From NCBI GenBank assembly GCA_017654935.2, contig CM065690.1:39147742-39211741 (forward strand): a DNA stretch of 64,000 nucleotides, given 5' to 3'. Shown here piece by piece: positions 26,706-37,609 of this stretch (positions are counted from its first letter, which is position 1; every line of letters starts with the position of its first letter). Made by a program: the position numbers and the translations under genes. A model generated the notes under the pieces. It ran no database searches and was not told the origin of the DNA. It saw only the letters and a list, made by a program, of their open reading frames with translations. The stretch comes from Phymorhynchus buccinoides (taxonomy: Eukaryota; Mollusca; Gastropoda; Neogastropoda; Raphitomidae).

Positions 26706-28267
26706 TGATTAATTGCCTATAATCTATTTAATTTAAATACTTAACAACACTCAAAACAACTGATTAGCCTTAAAACAACCTGGAACCTTACCCTAGCACA
26801 TAGATAAAACGAAAGTGGCCCCAAGGGACTGCAACCATACCGCAAGGGAGTAGCGGGGAGTGACTCCCCTTACTTCCGGGTATGACGCGCACCCTTGGCG
26901 ACAACGATATGTCCATCGTGTTAATTTTTACAGCCCGCTTCAGGAGGGAGGGCCGGGAAACGGGATACATTTTTTGTTTTGATGTTGGTAAGTATTAAAT
27001 AAATAGATAGGAGGATTATCAAATAATACACCAATCTAATTTACATCATACGATACCAACACTCCACAAAACAAACTGCAGATTACCCACCGTGGAGGAG
27101 GGGGATGCGTGCCAAAACTGGACACACAACACACCCTAAAAGCATATCAGTAAAAGAGGGCAAAAACACTCCTAAGAGAATCCCGAAAGATGAACAAAAT
27201 CCCTGATACAATATGCAAATAAATACCCCCAAACAGTCAGTCATGATTATACCAAAGAACACAGAGAAAAAACAGTGAGGCACAAAAAACACCGGAAACT
27301 CACACTACAAGGAGACCGGGACCTGCGAAGACGACCACTTATAGATGGAAAAGGTCGTTCTTCGCCCGAGCGGAGAAATCCTCAGGTAAAAACTGAAAGA
27401 AAGGTGTTCTCGGACTACCCAGAACGCTGAGGCCATAACCTCACAAGAGGGACACCCCTTGAACCGCCAGGGAGACTGAGCTGATGGCCCGAACTGTGGG
27501 CCGCGAATGGGTTTATCAAGGTAACCTAACCAAGAGAGCGGGTCATAGGCAACTTATGAGGTCGAGGAACCAACGGACACAGTTACCCTTAGCCACATCG
27601 CTTGCAACGTACTTGGGATTAAAGGAGACGAAACAGCGCGAAAGTATTAGCCCTTCTGAAGGAATTGGTACCGGCAGATAAGAACGAAGAGGTCCCCTAA
27701 CGGCGGCAGAGGAAGGATATCACGATAATCAGGACCCAGAACTAGCGAAGACTCGAAAAAGAGACTAAGGCGAGAGGAGGAAAAATAACCAGACTGGTTG
27801 CTTTGACACGGAACTTCGGGAGGGGAGGAAAAGAAAGGGAGAGACAGACGAGAAGTCCTCCTCGAACTGGACGTCCTTGGTCGAGACCACTGAGAGCATG
27901 CAAACCACTTGATGCGACGGGCTAAGATGGCGAAAGAAATGAAGAAAAGAAAAAACTGTCTTGGGAGTCAGAAGCTTAAGGACACCGTACTCAGGGGTTC
28001 AAATTGACCCAGAGGAAAAGCCAGAAACCAAAAAAGATGTCCCACTGAGGACACTGGACAGTTCGGACGGGGCTTGGAAGCGCACAGCGGCCAGGAAGTG
28101 AGAAACTGGCAAAGCGAGAGGGCAAGGGGGGGGTATTCCCCGTAAACTAGATCGTGCTAATCAAGACCGCCCTATACATGACAAGGTTTGAGAGGAAGAG
28201 TTATAGTTCTACTAAGCAACATGTGAGGAGAGGACTCCACGAACTGAACAGGTTGAGGGACGAAGCG
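26706..28267. other. Unassigned contig end with unusual composition
   Basis: From about 26800 to the gap the sequence is more GC-balanced and nearly free of the microsatellites and A/T runs typical of the rest of the window. Short open frames occur in all directions but none exceeds about 70 codons before the gap, and I recognise no domain. It could be degraded transposon coding sequence, or simply poor consensus at a contig end. Confidence 0.4.
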
Positions 28268-28767
28268 NNNNNNNNNNNNNNNNNNNNNNNNNNNNNNNNN
28301 NNNNNNNNNNNNNNNNNNNNNNNNNNNNNNNNNNNNNNNNNNNNNNNNNNNNNNNNNNNNNNNNNNNNNNNNNNNNNNNNNNNNNNNNNNNNNNNNNNNN
28401 NNNNNNNNNNNNNNNNNNNNNNNNNNNNNNNNNNNNNNNNNNNNNNNNNNNNNNNNNNNNNNNNNNNNNNNNNNNNNNNNNNNNNNNNNNNNNNNNNNNN
28501 NNNNNNNNNNNNNNNNNNNNNNNNNNNNNNNNNNNNNNNNNNNNNNNNNNNNNNNNNNNNNNNNNNNNNNNNNNNNNNNNNNNNNNNNNNNNNNNNNNNN
28601 NNNNNNNNNNNNNNNNNNNNNNNNNNNNNNNNNNNNNNNNNNNNNNNNNNNNNNNNNNNNNNNNNNNNNNNNNNNNNNNNNNNNNNNNNNNNNNNNNNNN
28701 NNNNNNNNNNNNNNNNNNNNNNNNNNNNNNNNNNNNNNNNNNNNNNNNNNNNNNNNNNNNNNNNNNN
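28268..28767. other. Assembly gap, exactly 500 N
   Basis: A run of 500 undetermined bases, a conventional placeholder length. The true distance and even adjacency of the flanks are unknown. The frame read across it is meaningless. Confidence 0.99.
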
Positions 28768-29092
28768 TTAAGAGCTCATTGCCATGAATGTGAACATTTG
28801 GTTCACTACAACAGACTTAGAAAATATCAATACTTGTCTTTAACTTTTACACAAATAAAAAACTTCACAAAAGCATTTTTTTAGTCTTTATATTTAAAAC
28901 TTAAATCAGACAACAGGGGTGAACACAGTTGGACATTTTCAGTTACAAATTTGTCAGAAAGACCAACACCAGGCCGCATCACTGTAAGTGTAACCGTAAG
29001 GAATTCTAGGGCATTTACAATTAAAATTTTAATACAAGTTACAACACACTGCCTCCTGATTGTCTGAGTAACTCCCATTGTCCAAGCCTCAC
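28768..29092. other. AT-rich intergenic or intronic sequence, no gene seen
   Basis: Between the gap and the candidate exon. Only the possible read-through extension of that exon (stop at 28881-28883, minus) is open. Confidence 0.4.
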
Positions 29093-29253
29093 CGGGCACA
29101 GGATCAGACAGGGATGCTGAACTGCCCCAACTGCCCCAGGACTCGCTGCCGCTGCTCTCGCTCGTCTCCTCCTCTCCTTCATTGTCCACAGCCGGACACG
29201 ACTTGCTCAGCCGGCCAAGGTCCTGGAGGTTACTGCGTCGTCGCTGAAGTCGA
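29093..29253 (-). CDS. Candidate internal exon of an unidentified gene
   Basis: On the minus strand a 161-base segment is bounded by an acceptor (gatcccacag|TCGAC) and a donor (GCCCG|gtgagg). It reads as one extra base, 53 codons and one extra base. The predicted peptide starts RLQRRRSNLQDLGRLSK, then has an acidic serine-rich part (EGEEETSESSGSES), then SWGSWGSSASLSDPVP. The higher GC content and clean open frame compared with flanking AT-rich sequence support coding. Reading through the donor would give a stop at 28881, so it could also be a terminal exon. No family recognised. It lies close to the gap, so partner exons may be lost there. Confidence 0.4.
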
Positions 29254-29639
29254 CTGTGGGATCAAAACAGGTGGAATATAAAATCAAAGACAGCAGAATA
29301 TTCAAGGATCAATGCATGCATTCAGAAATGTTTCCCATAAGATCCAAGGACACAAAAGAGCATGTGCAGCCGATTGCTCTTCAGCCAACAGATCATCTCC
29401 CCTAGGAGAAGAAATGTAAATAAATATTTTGCCCATTATTTTGGAACCATCACTGAATGCTTACAAAGCTCAGACTGTACAGATTGTTCTTCTTCATCGA
29501 TCGCTCAGGCAATTTCATGTCATATGAATGCACATGACGTGCGTCATGTTGCCGGTATGCGTCTAACTAAGAAATAGGTCCAAGCATGGCATGTCCATCT
29601 TCTCCCAGGTGGAGAAAATCTTGGTAAAAGTTTCTAGAA

Positions 29640-29825
29640 CAAAGGCAGGAGAATACATACATGTACCAGTAACTGAGTAAGGCAGAAAGATAGTAGATGA
29701 CAGTAAGCAAAGGGAAAAGGCAGAATTAAAGGGAGTGACAGATTAGAGGAAGTTACAAGCACAGACCTTCCAGAAGGTGGGGGAACTATTTGTACAAAGA
29801 CAAGAATATTGTACGGATGAGAACA
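29640..29825 (+). mobile_element. 3' part of TCTTCTTC-type dispersed repeat
   Basis: Shares ggcagaaagatagtagatg, gcaaagggaaaaggcagaat, gaggaagttacaagcacaga and ccagaaggtgggggaactat with the other copies; the 5' half is missing. Confidence 0.6.
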
Positions 29826-29876
29826 TATTAAAAATTTATGGGATGCTCTTGTGTTAGACAAAACCCATTTGTGAAC

Positions 29877-30005
29877 TACAGTGGAACCTCCCTGATAACT
29901 AAAATATATATAAGACCCCCGTTATAAGACTTCCTCACACTTAAGACCTACTTCTGTGAGACATTGCCCCTTTTAAGTATTAAAATTACCTCCCTTATAC
30001 AACTA
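29877..30005 (+). mobile_element. Partial mariner-type MITE end
   Basis: Begins cagtggaacctccctgata, the same terminus as the complete element at 63570-63744, followed by several ttataagac/aagacc half-repeats. No right terminus is found nearby. Confidence 0.5.
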
Positions 30006-30044
30006 CTCCCTTCCATTTAAGACCTTATTTTGGATGATTTTTGA

Positions 30045-30220
30045 TTCCTGTGGGAATACCGGGGGTTCTTTCATAAAAATAGTTCCCCACCTTCTAGAAG
30101 TTCTGTGCTTGTAACGTCCTCTAATCTGCCACTCTCATTGACTCTGCCTTTTCCCTTTGCTTTCTATCATCTACTATCTTTCTGATTTATTGGCCCATTC
30201 TCCTGCCTGTGCAGAGGAGG
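30045..30220 (-). mobile_element. Reverse-oriented part of TCTTCTTC-type repeat
   Basis: Contains cccaccttctagaagttctg, gtaacgtcctctaatctg and tcatctactatctttctga, the reverse complement of the family's 3' half, ending at attctcctgcct. Confidence 0.6.
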
Positions 30221-30284
30221 GGGGCACGCTGGGTCGTCAACCGACACCGTCAAACATCCAGCTTAGACTCCATTAATTATATAT

Positions 30285-30550
30285 GAGCAGCTGAACTGGT
30301 TCCCGCTATCAGAACGAAGAAGAAAGGCACGTCTCACCAACTTCTTCAAGTTCCACCATGGAGAATTGGTTATCAACTCCTCCAGAAAGCCAGCCCCCAG
30401 CCCTCCAACAAGATATACTCATTTCCTGCATGCTGAGGCGTACCAACTGCCAACAGTCCTTCTTCCCTCGGACCATTGCCGAGTGGAACCTGCTCCCATC
30501 TGTGGCAGTGTCAACAGCCACAGTGGGAGCCTTCAAAAAGCCAGATCTAA
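30285..30550 (+). pseudogene. 3' end of a non-LTR retrotransposon reverse transcriptase
   Basis: One frame reads EQLNWFPLSERRRKARLTNF then FKFHHGELVINS. After a frameshift the other frame reads QQSFFPRTIAEWNLLP followed by a GAFKK-like end. The LxxRR.KARLT..F and SFFPRTI.EWN.LP blocks are characteristic of the carboxyl terminus of jockey/CR1-group reverse transcriptases. Only the last 85-90 codons remain, with at least one frameshift, so it is a dead, 5'-truncated insertion. A C/T-rich run (30550-30605) follows. Confidence 0.75.
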
Positions 30551-31059
30551 CCCCTCCCCCCCTCTCATCCCTTCTTCCTCCCCCCCCCCCCCCCCCCCCC
30601 CCCACTCCACGACCACCTACCTCTACCCCTCATACCAAGCCAAGACTTTAAACCAGAAGCCTAACCTAAGTCAAGTGCAGAAACCTTTTTCCAAGTTCTT
30701 CTTCTGTGGTGGTGACCAACTTCTTTATATAGAAGTAATTGTACACACTTTAGTTTAGGGGGTGACCATAGAAAAAGAATCAGAGGAGACAGGAAGAAAA
30801 AGTGAATACACATGATACAAACTATCAGATTGGCTTAGAATCAATATGAAAAATCAAGCAAAGGAAACTTTGGGCTGGGAAGGGGACAACTACAGGGAGC
30901 TGCCGGCAGCTACTAATTTTCACGTTCGCCCCCAGCAAGCTGGGAACTAGCCGACCCTAGACACTCCATAAGATAAGGCAATGCCCAAGCCCCAGTCAAA
31001 AAAACAAAAAAACTTACAAAGAGAACAAACAGATCCCCAACTACTCAGTACTGGGGTAA

Positions 31060-31420
31060 AAATAATTGGGGGTGAAGATGGACTCAAGGTAGGGTGGTTA
31101 TAAAATTTTAAAATTTTTTTTACTTTTTGTCAAATCCTAATGAAATTTATATCATTGGAAAGAGCCCGACAAGACCTTTAAAATGATACCCAAATTATCA
31201 AAATCGGTCGAAAATTGAGAAAGTTACGACGTTTTAAAATGTTAGCTTTTTTTACATGAACTATATAACTTATAAGAAAAAGTTGATCAAGGTTACCGGC
31301 CCTTACCGTATCAAGGTTTGGATGAATAAAACAGCCATAACTTTTTCTTTTTTTTACCAATAAACAAAACATTGGTACCAAAATAAAGCTTATTCAAAGG
31401 GGCAACATCAACCCCAAACA
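31060..31420. other. Unassigned, repeat-like sequence
   Basis: AT-rich sequence with phrases such as attggaaagagcccgac and aattgagaaagttacgac that look like part of a dispersed repeat, but no second copy is seen in this window. No gene is visible in 30800-31980 apart from short unrecognised frames. Confidence 0.25.
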
Positions 31421-31999
31421 TTAGACAGATTAGGCCTAAGCTTTTTGTGCGACTCACAAGATCGCAACATCAACATGCGCGTGACAGAAAACATGTCAGA
31501 CAGTCTTCGACGTAACACCTCCCGACTTGTGGAGACCTTGAGCAGCATTGAGATTTATTCTAGATGCACCAAATTTGGTGTACTTGTAGAAAAATAATTA
31601 AATGTAACTGCGCATTTGTTTTAAAGAATTATATAATTACCGTTCAGAAATGATAAACGAATGAATTGGACCCAAATATTGGATCGCTTGTCTCTCGCGA
31701 TCGGCCGTCTTAGCGTAAAAAAAGATCGTTCCCGAATGACCGAGTAGGTGTCTGCTTCCCGAAAGAAAGAAACTCGGATGGTCAGTGCCAAGAATAACCA
31801 CCAATAAAAACAAGCAAAGGAAGTGACCGTTTGGCACATAGCCAAAATCGCGGTTCGGATTTTCAACGAGAAAAATCGCTGCGGCTTGACCTAATTCCGT
31901 CGTTCCTACTCAAGGGACTGGGGTAGGGAAGTTTGTTGAAGGTTTCAGTGCTGGGTTGTGGCTGAGAGCTCAGCTGACGCCCGCTCCCCTCCAGAGTCT

Positions 32000-32135
32000 G
32001 GGATGTTGATCCAGTTCAGGTGGCGTTGAAACCTGGATCCAAAGACTGCCAGGGATGGTGCAGTGGCAGTGTCGTCGGGGATCGAGGCGGTTCCACTCAG
32101 GGATTGTGCTGTGCGGGGGAAGAAGGATCCCTGAA
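32000..32135 (-). pseudogene. Second non-LTR retrotransposon tail fragment
   Basis: On the minus strand two overlapping frames read SFFPRT and TIPEWNRL, then DDTATAPSLAVFGSRFQRHL. This is again the SFFPRTI.EWN.L signature plus the following helix, with a one-base frameshift inside the motif. It is clearly different in sequence from the fragment at 30.3-30.5 kb, so these are independent insertions. Confidence 0.65.
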
Positions 32136-32224
32136 ACCTTCAGTGAAGGTGGAAGATCAAACGAAGAAGATCCATAATAAAGTTTTACGCCCTCGAAGAA
32201 AACTTCAATATGAAACCATATGCT

Positions 32225-32305
32225 CAGCTGGTGCATTTGTACCATAGTGTTCAAGTGCTTTGGCTGTTGGGATGATCCCTGGAGTCTTTAAAAAGCCAGG
32301 GTATA
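32225..32305 (+). mobile_element. Dispersed repeat with ttgggatgatccctggag core
   Basis: Copies of the same block occur near 36716-36775 (reverse), 37718-37790 and 37993-38068. The shared core reads tgttcaagtgctt..gctgttgggatgatccctggagtcttta. Flanking parts at 37.6-38.0 kb (cccacgtagcggggtaatca, aaaacggtcacaca) resemble, from general familiarity, a SINE-like repeat common in gastropod genomes. Confidence 0.5.
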
Positions 32306-32959
32306 GACAACACTCAACACAACAGATACTGAGATAGTGAGATGCAGACATGAGACAAGTTAAAGTTTGGTAGTAATTTTAAATTAACAACACCCAACAC
32401 TGGCAGTTCAGTAAAAAAAAAAGTCACTGAATGACTGAGTAATGACACATCAACTCTGTGAGTCATTTACCTGAACATTGTAGTTGTATACTTAGCAGGT
32501 CACTTATTGTTGGACGTTTAGTGCATCATATGGAGGGCCTAGGCTTGTCACAACCAAAACATTTGAAAATGGTGCCGTTGAAAATGAGCACGCAAATCTA
32601 TGACGTACACGGCAAAGGTGAGGGTCAAGGAAATCATAAAAAACATTTTCCATGATCGGTGACCTCGATTCACTTGAAAAATGCAGCTTGGGAGTAGTGT
32701 CCCCTGTGTGACTGTGGCAAACTTTCTCACGAAAAATAGATAATAGAGCTGAAGTTGTGTTAGTTAGTTCCCATATAAATTTACTTATTGTCAGTATCAG
32801 AAGGACTTCTTGCTTATAATGTGCCTAGTCTATGTACAACCTGCCTGTTTAGAGTAGAAAAATCGAGATTGTTCACTAAGAAGACACGTCGTCTGCTACG
32901 CACGTCGTCTGCTTTTCACAGCTAGTGATAGTGATACAACTGTTACAACACATTGAGTC

Positions 32960-34039
32960 ATGTTGGTGGGATTTCATGGTAGAACTTGTCTTTCAAAGTA
33001 TTTTCGATTTGTCTCCACTACCACACGTGTTTACAAACGCAATATAAAACTGTTAAACGAAAAAAGTACTGTAAGAATTTCAAGTGTGAGGTGCAAAAGT
33101 TCATCAGCATTTACTAACAAAATCTCAGTAAACAATACTGAAATCAAAGAAGTGACTACCCAGAATGCTGCGACAATGTTGGAGCAGTATGACACCATTC
33201 TGTTGGACTGTGACGGGGTTTTGTGGGGCACGGACCACATCACGCCCCTCCCTGGAATACAGGCTGCCATGACCACTCTACAGACCCTGGGAAAGCAGGT
33301 CCTGTTTGTCACCAACAACAGCATGCATGCACGCCAGGCCTACCTGACCAAGTTCGCCCAGCATGGGTTTGAGGCTGGGATGGAGGACGTTTTCTGTGTG
33401 GCATATGCCAGCGCTGTGTACCTGCAAACCAGCGTTAATGTGTCGGGGAGAGTGTATGTCATCGGCAGTCCTGGCATGGCGGAAGAACTCAGCCTGGCAG
33501 GAATCACCAACTTTGGTGTGGGACCCGACCCTGACCCTGTGTATGGCGACATCCAGGACTTGCTGCACGTGCCTCTGCGCGATGACGTGCAGGCTGTTCT
33601 GGTGGGCTACGACAAGCATTTCAGCATGAACAAACTGTTCAAAGCCTGCAGCTACCTCAGTGACGACGCTTGCCGCTACCTGGCCACCAACGACAAAGAG
33701 AAGTCCGTGTTTGTGTCTTCAAACCGTCGCCAGCCTTTGACCGGAGCCATCGTGGACTGCGTGACTTCCGCTGCCAAACGTCAACCAGAGGTTCTGGGGA
33801 AACCGGACACTCACCTGTTCGACTGCATCCAGACCACCCACCCCAGTGTGGACAAACGGCGGTGCCTGATGATCGGGGACAGTGTGCCTGTGGACATGGG
33901 GCTGGCCAGGGCTGTGGGCATGGACTCTGCTCTGGTGCTGACAGGGGCCAGTTCATTGCGCTCCCTGCCCTCCCATCCTGGGCTGGAGCCCACCTATTTT
34001 ATGCAGTCTTTCGCTGTGCTGGGTGGCTATTCTAATTGA
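32960..34039 (+). CDS. HAD-superfamily phosphatase (PGP/4-nitrophenylphosphatase-like), single exon
   Basis: 359 residues with no intron. Residues 1-60 are rich in R, K, S and T with almost no acidic residues, as in a mitochondrial targeting leader. The HAD core follows: motif I LLDCDGVLWG (nucleophile D83 and D85), motif II FVTNNS (T118-N120), a cap region with VGYDKHF (215-221), the motif III lysine in VLGKPDTHLF (K281), and motif IV MIGDSVPVDMGLA (D307, D312). This order and the PLPG and TNNS details match the subfamily that hydrolyses phosphoglycolate or glycerol-3-phosphate (PGP) or pyridoxal phosphate; the substrate cannot be fixed from sequence. Family members usually have GDR-LDTDI-like residues in motif IV, so the SVPVDM version is a deviation. 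The lack of introns among intron-rich neighbours suggests a retrocopy that stayed open. The start is the first in-frame ATG. An AATAAA at 34615 could serve polyadenylation. Confidence 0.85.
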   Translation: MLVGFHGRTCLSKYFRFVSTTTRVYKRNIKLLNEKSTVRISSVRCKSSSAFTNKISVNNTEIKEVTTQNAATMLEQYDTILLDCDGVLWGTDHITPLPGIQAAMTTLQTLGKQVLFVTNNSMHARQAYLTKFAQHGFEAGMEDVFCVAYASAVYLQTSVNVSGRVYVIGSPGMAEELSLAGITNFGVGPDPDPVYGDIQDLLHVPLRDDVQAVLVGYDKHFSMNKLFKACSYLSDDACRYLATNDKEKSVFVSSNRRQPLTGAIVDCVTSAAKRQPEVLGKPDTHLFDCIQTTHPSVDKRRCLMIGDSVPVDMGLARAVGMDSALVLTGASSLRSLPSHPGLEPTYFMQSFAVLGGYSN

Positions 34040-34149
34040 ATGCAGCCCTCCTGTGTATTACATTGCAACTTATAGCTGAGCACAATCCGCTTATTCATGT
34101 AGTCTTTAGCTGCATTGGACAGGTCGTCTCCAACAGTTTTTCTTGCAGT

Positions 34150-34600
34150 TTGTAGATGTGCTGGATGGATGTTTCTGAAATCTCTAACTTTTTCTTATAA
34201 ATTGCAGCTGCATGGGCCACGTACAAGGTATAGTGGGTGGGGTGAAAGGGTGGACTTTGAGAGAAAATGTGAGCAATTAGTTTGTTCATCTTTTGTGTCA
34301 TCCCATGAGCACAACACGGCCTACTCCTACCAAATAGTGGAATGGGCTTTAACGTGTGCGCAAGATCTTGTACATGCGTTACACATGGGACCTCGGTTTT
34401 AAGTCTCATCCTAAGGACTAAAAAATAGAGTAAAGTGTATTTTCCAAGGACACACCACTGCAGACTGAGCTGGATTTGCACTTTCACTCATGCAAGTCTG
34501 TCAGATTATGAGTCGGCAATTCCACAACGGCTCGCAAGCTCTGAATCTGAGTGGTAACGTTGTGCTACCTATCTCGATAATTATACAGCGTGCTGTGGAG
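34150..34600. other. Probable dispersed repeat or 3' UTR downstream of the phosphatase gene
   Basis: Moderate-complexity sequence without a convincing frame. Parts such as cgtgtgcgcaagatcttgta and cctaaggact look SINE-like, but there is no second copy in the window. 34900-35400 likewise shows no gene. Confidence 0.25.
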
Positions 34601-35456
34601 CAACAGGGAGATAAAATAAAGCAAAACAGAAGAAACAACTAAAAAAAAAAGGGAACTAAGAATAGACATCTCCCTAGCGTTTCATGGCTCCAGTCAGGCC
34701 AATCTGGCTACCTTAAAGCGGTCCCCGGGGACAAACCCCGACCGGCACAGCCCCAACCTTCTTGACCACTTTTGGTCAAGCTTGTGTAAATCATGTGAAT
34801 TTTCTTGGGATTTTCTTATCTGCTTGTATACAGGGTACAATGATTCAGTGACAAACACCGATATCCCGAGGCCCCGGTCATAGGTTATTGACCTATTAAA
34901 ATTCAAAATGTCCTATTGTGTTCTTCCCTGTCAGGACAATTGTCTGGTTACATTTTTAACACTGGCACACTTTCTTATTGATTTCTGCAAGAACCAGGAC
35001 ATTGTCTTATTGATTTCTCTTGTCTCAGGACAGTTTGTCCTATCACTTTTCGATCCTTGGTACATTACTGTGATTAGCATTAACGTGTGGAGGCAATACT
35101 AGTAGCAGGGTTTTTGTTGAGGGCTATAGCCTATTGTATGTTTCATTAAATGCTTTTATTCTCAAGCCTACAACATGTTCAACCTTCTCTTTTTTTTAAA
35201 TAAAAAGATCGTGTGCATACTATATATTATTACACTGTTGGGGCACGTGCCTGTGCTGGAGTTCAGCTTCTTTTTTATTGACCTTTTTGTATTTTGACCC
35301 CCTTTTTTATAGTGAGTTTTAGTCAGAATCCGTTTCTTTCTATGTGCGATTCAATCTTGTTTTAATCACTTGCCATTTTACCACTGACGAAGACGAATAA
35401 ACGTCGGAATATTTGGACATTTTATATCTTGTTTGTTGGCGGGTTTTTTTTTCTTT

Positions 35457-35850
35457 TTAAAGTTTGTATATATATATATGGACAATCCATAAACAAAATT
35501 GATGATTTAAATCATGAGACTGAAATGCATTTATATGTATTGCGAGTATAATCTTTGTATATATATTATATGGACAATCCATTTACAAAATTGATGATTT
35601 AAATCATGAGACTGAAATGCATTTATATGTATTGTGAGTATAATCTTTGTATATATATATATATATATGGACAATCCATTTACAAAATTGATGATTTAAA
35701 TCATGAGACTGAAATGCATTTATATGTATTGTGATTATAATCTTTGTATATATATATATATATGGACAATCCATTTACAAAATTGATGATTTAAATCATG
35801 AGACTGAAATGCATTTATATGTATTGTGAGTATAATCTTTATGTATTTAT
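35457..35850. repeat. 92-96 bp tandem array, four units
   Basis: Units start at tatggacaatccat (35479, 35571, 35666 and 35762), each with aaattgatgatttaaatcat and gagactgaaatgcatttat, and are joined by TA runs of varying length that explain the varying period. Confidence 0.95.
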
Positions 35851-35869
35851 GGTACAATGTGATAAATCA

Positions 35870-37600
35870 GGATGTGAGAAAGACTTCTTTTTTTTCAAAA
35901 CGTGAGGTGAAAGAAGTTACAGCTTTATTATGTGTACATTGAATCAAAATGACAGAAGTTAGAGCTATAAAAGAATGAAGCAGTTATCGAGTTAAGCAGT
36001 AAATAGAAATTGAGGTTTGCCTGACAATAAGATTGAGATAATCAGACTAAACATTTTGTATACAAATTGAGAAACCAAAGGTATGGTTGGTTATTTATTA
36101 AACAGAAAAGTGCAACATTGCTTGTCAAATTTGTGGTTGGATATGAATGACCAGGATCTGTACTAATATTCTGTACAAAATCATTCCACCAAGAACATTA
36201 TGCTTTTGCCTTTGTTCAATATAACCAGGCATGGTAGTGGGGGCAAAGTGGTTTTCAAGGAAAATGGCCGGGGGTCCAGGGGGCCGAAGAAAATTCAATA
36301 AATGAGAGTGAAATTTTCACTTTTTCATGCCATGTCATATAATGCATTTTTTAATAAGTTTCAAACTGTTTCGCAGATTTTCCGCGATTCGTGGAGGTCT
36401 ACCATGCCTGTATAACATGAAAAACCATGAGTGGATTTTAGTTCAAATCAAGTTAAAAAGTTACGGTATCACCAAAACTATGTTTTGTTTGATTATGTCA
36501 AAACAAACATTTCTTCTTTTTTTTTAATCACATAACATCTTTTATGATATTTAAAAAATGTTCTTTTCTTGCAAGCAGTAATCCAACAAAAACAAAATCC
36601 TTCAATTTTGACCAATCTTTTACAGAAGAAATGTGCACACCTTTATCTTATGTGCTTAGAAATTATTTAACGCTCACCCTGTGGTCAATGGACAAAGTGG
36701 ATATGTTGTTGTCGTACCTTGGCTTAAAGACTCCAGGGATTATCCCAACAGCCAAAGCATTTGAGCAAGCGCACGGACAAGACGAATGGATGGATAGGTT
36801 AAATTACATGACTTAGTAAATCCTACAAAAATACTTTATTATTGTTATTTTTAAACATAATCATAATCAATGATATAAAAAAATCTATGAATGAAATAAA
36901 ACATGATGTGAATTGAAAGGAGACAACAAAAAAGCATAAAAATACAACCATGTTTGGGGCGGATCAGCCAGTCATAGAAGAGGGGAGGGGGTAGCTCCAA
37001 GTGGTCAGTTGGGGTGGGGTGATGGGTCTGGGGGGATTGCCTCCCAGAAGCTGATGATAATTTGAATGTAAAACTAAAAGATGCAATCAAGGCTTCTCGT
37101 GAGAGAATAACTGTCGCATGGAAGTACAATTTGTCTTCCTCTTTTTCTTTCCATTTTTTGTCTGAGAGGGTGGAACCCCTGTAACCCCCCTCAAATCCAT
37201 CTTTGATGCAGTACCAAGTCCATGACAGCAATGTGTAGTGAATGGGCTGAGACTATAAACTCTTTTGTTTCCTTGTGTCCTTTCTGTGTTTTTGTTGTTT
37301 TGTCTTTGCCATATAAATTTGGGGGGGGCAGAGAGCTCCGTCTGCCCCCCCTCCTCGAAGCCAGGGGGGGCAGCTGCCCCGTTCCTACGCCAGTAATATT
37401 TAAAAAATTGTTAGCTACATTGCATCTTTGTATACACTTCCTTGAAATTAGCTCTTTATAACAACAAAAATAGGAAAGAATGAAAGTTTTTTAAAAATGA
37501 CTTGGCATGAGGCTGTGTCAGACCACTTGACATAGGCTAGAACACCAAGGCTACATCAAAATGTTATGTTCTACATGGTTGTGCGGGGATTGTCTTAAGC
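35870..37600. other. Non-coding stretch with repeat fragments
   Basis: AT-rich sequence. It contains a reversed copy of the ttgggatgatccctggag repeat (about 36716-36775) and a G/C-rich inverted repeat (about 37321-37382, ggggggcagagagctccg facing tgcccccc blocks). Short open frames overlap these repeats and are not credible genes. Confidence 0.4.
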
Positions 37601-37609
37601 CATGACAAG

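Noticed and set aside
28154..28771. 205-codon frame running into the gap
   Set aside because: Most of it is translated N; only about 38 real codons without recognisable content.
33031..33993. Minus-strand and alternative-frame openings inside the phosphatase gene
   Set aside because: Shadows of the 359-codon gene on plus, with no motif.
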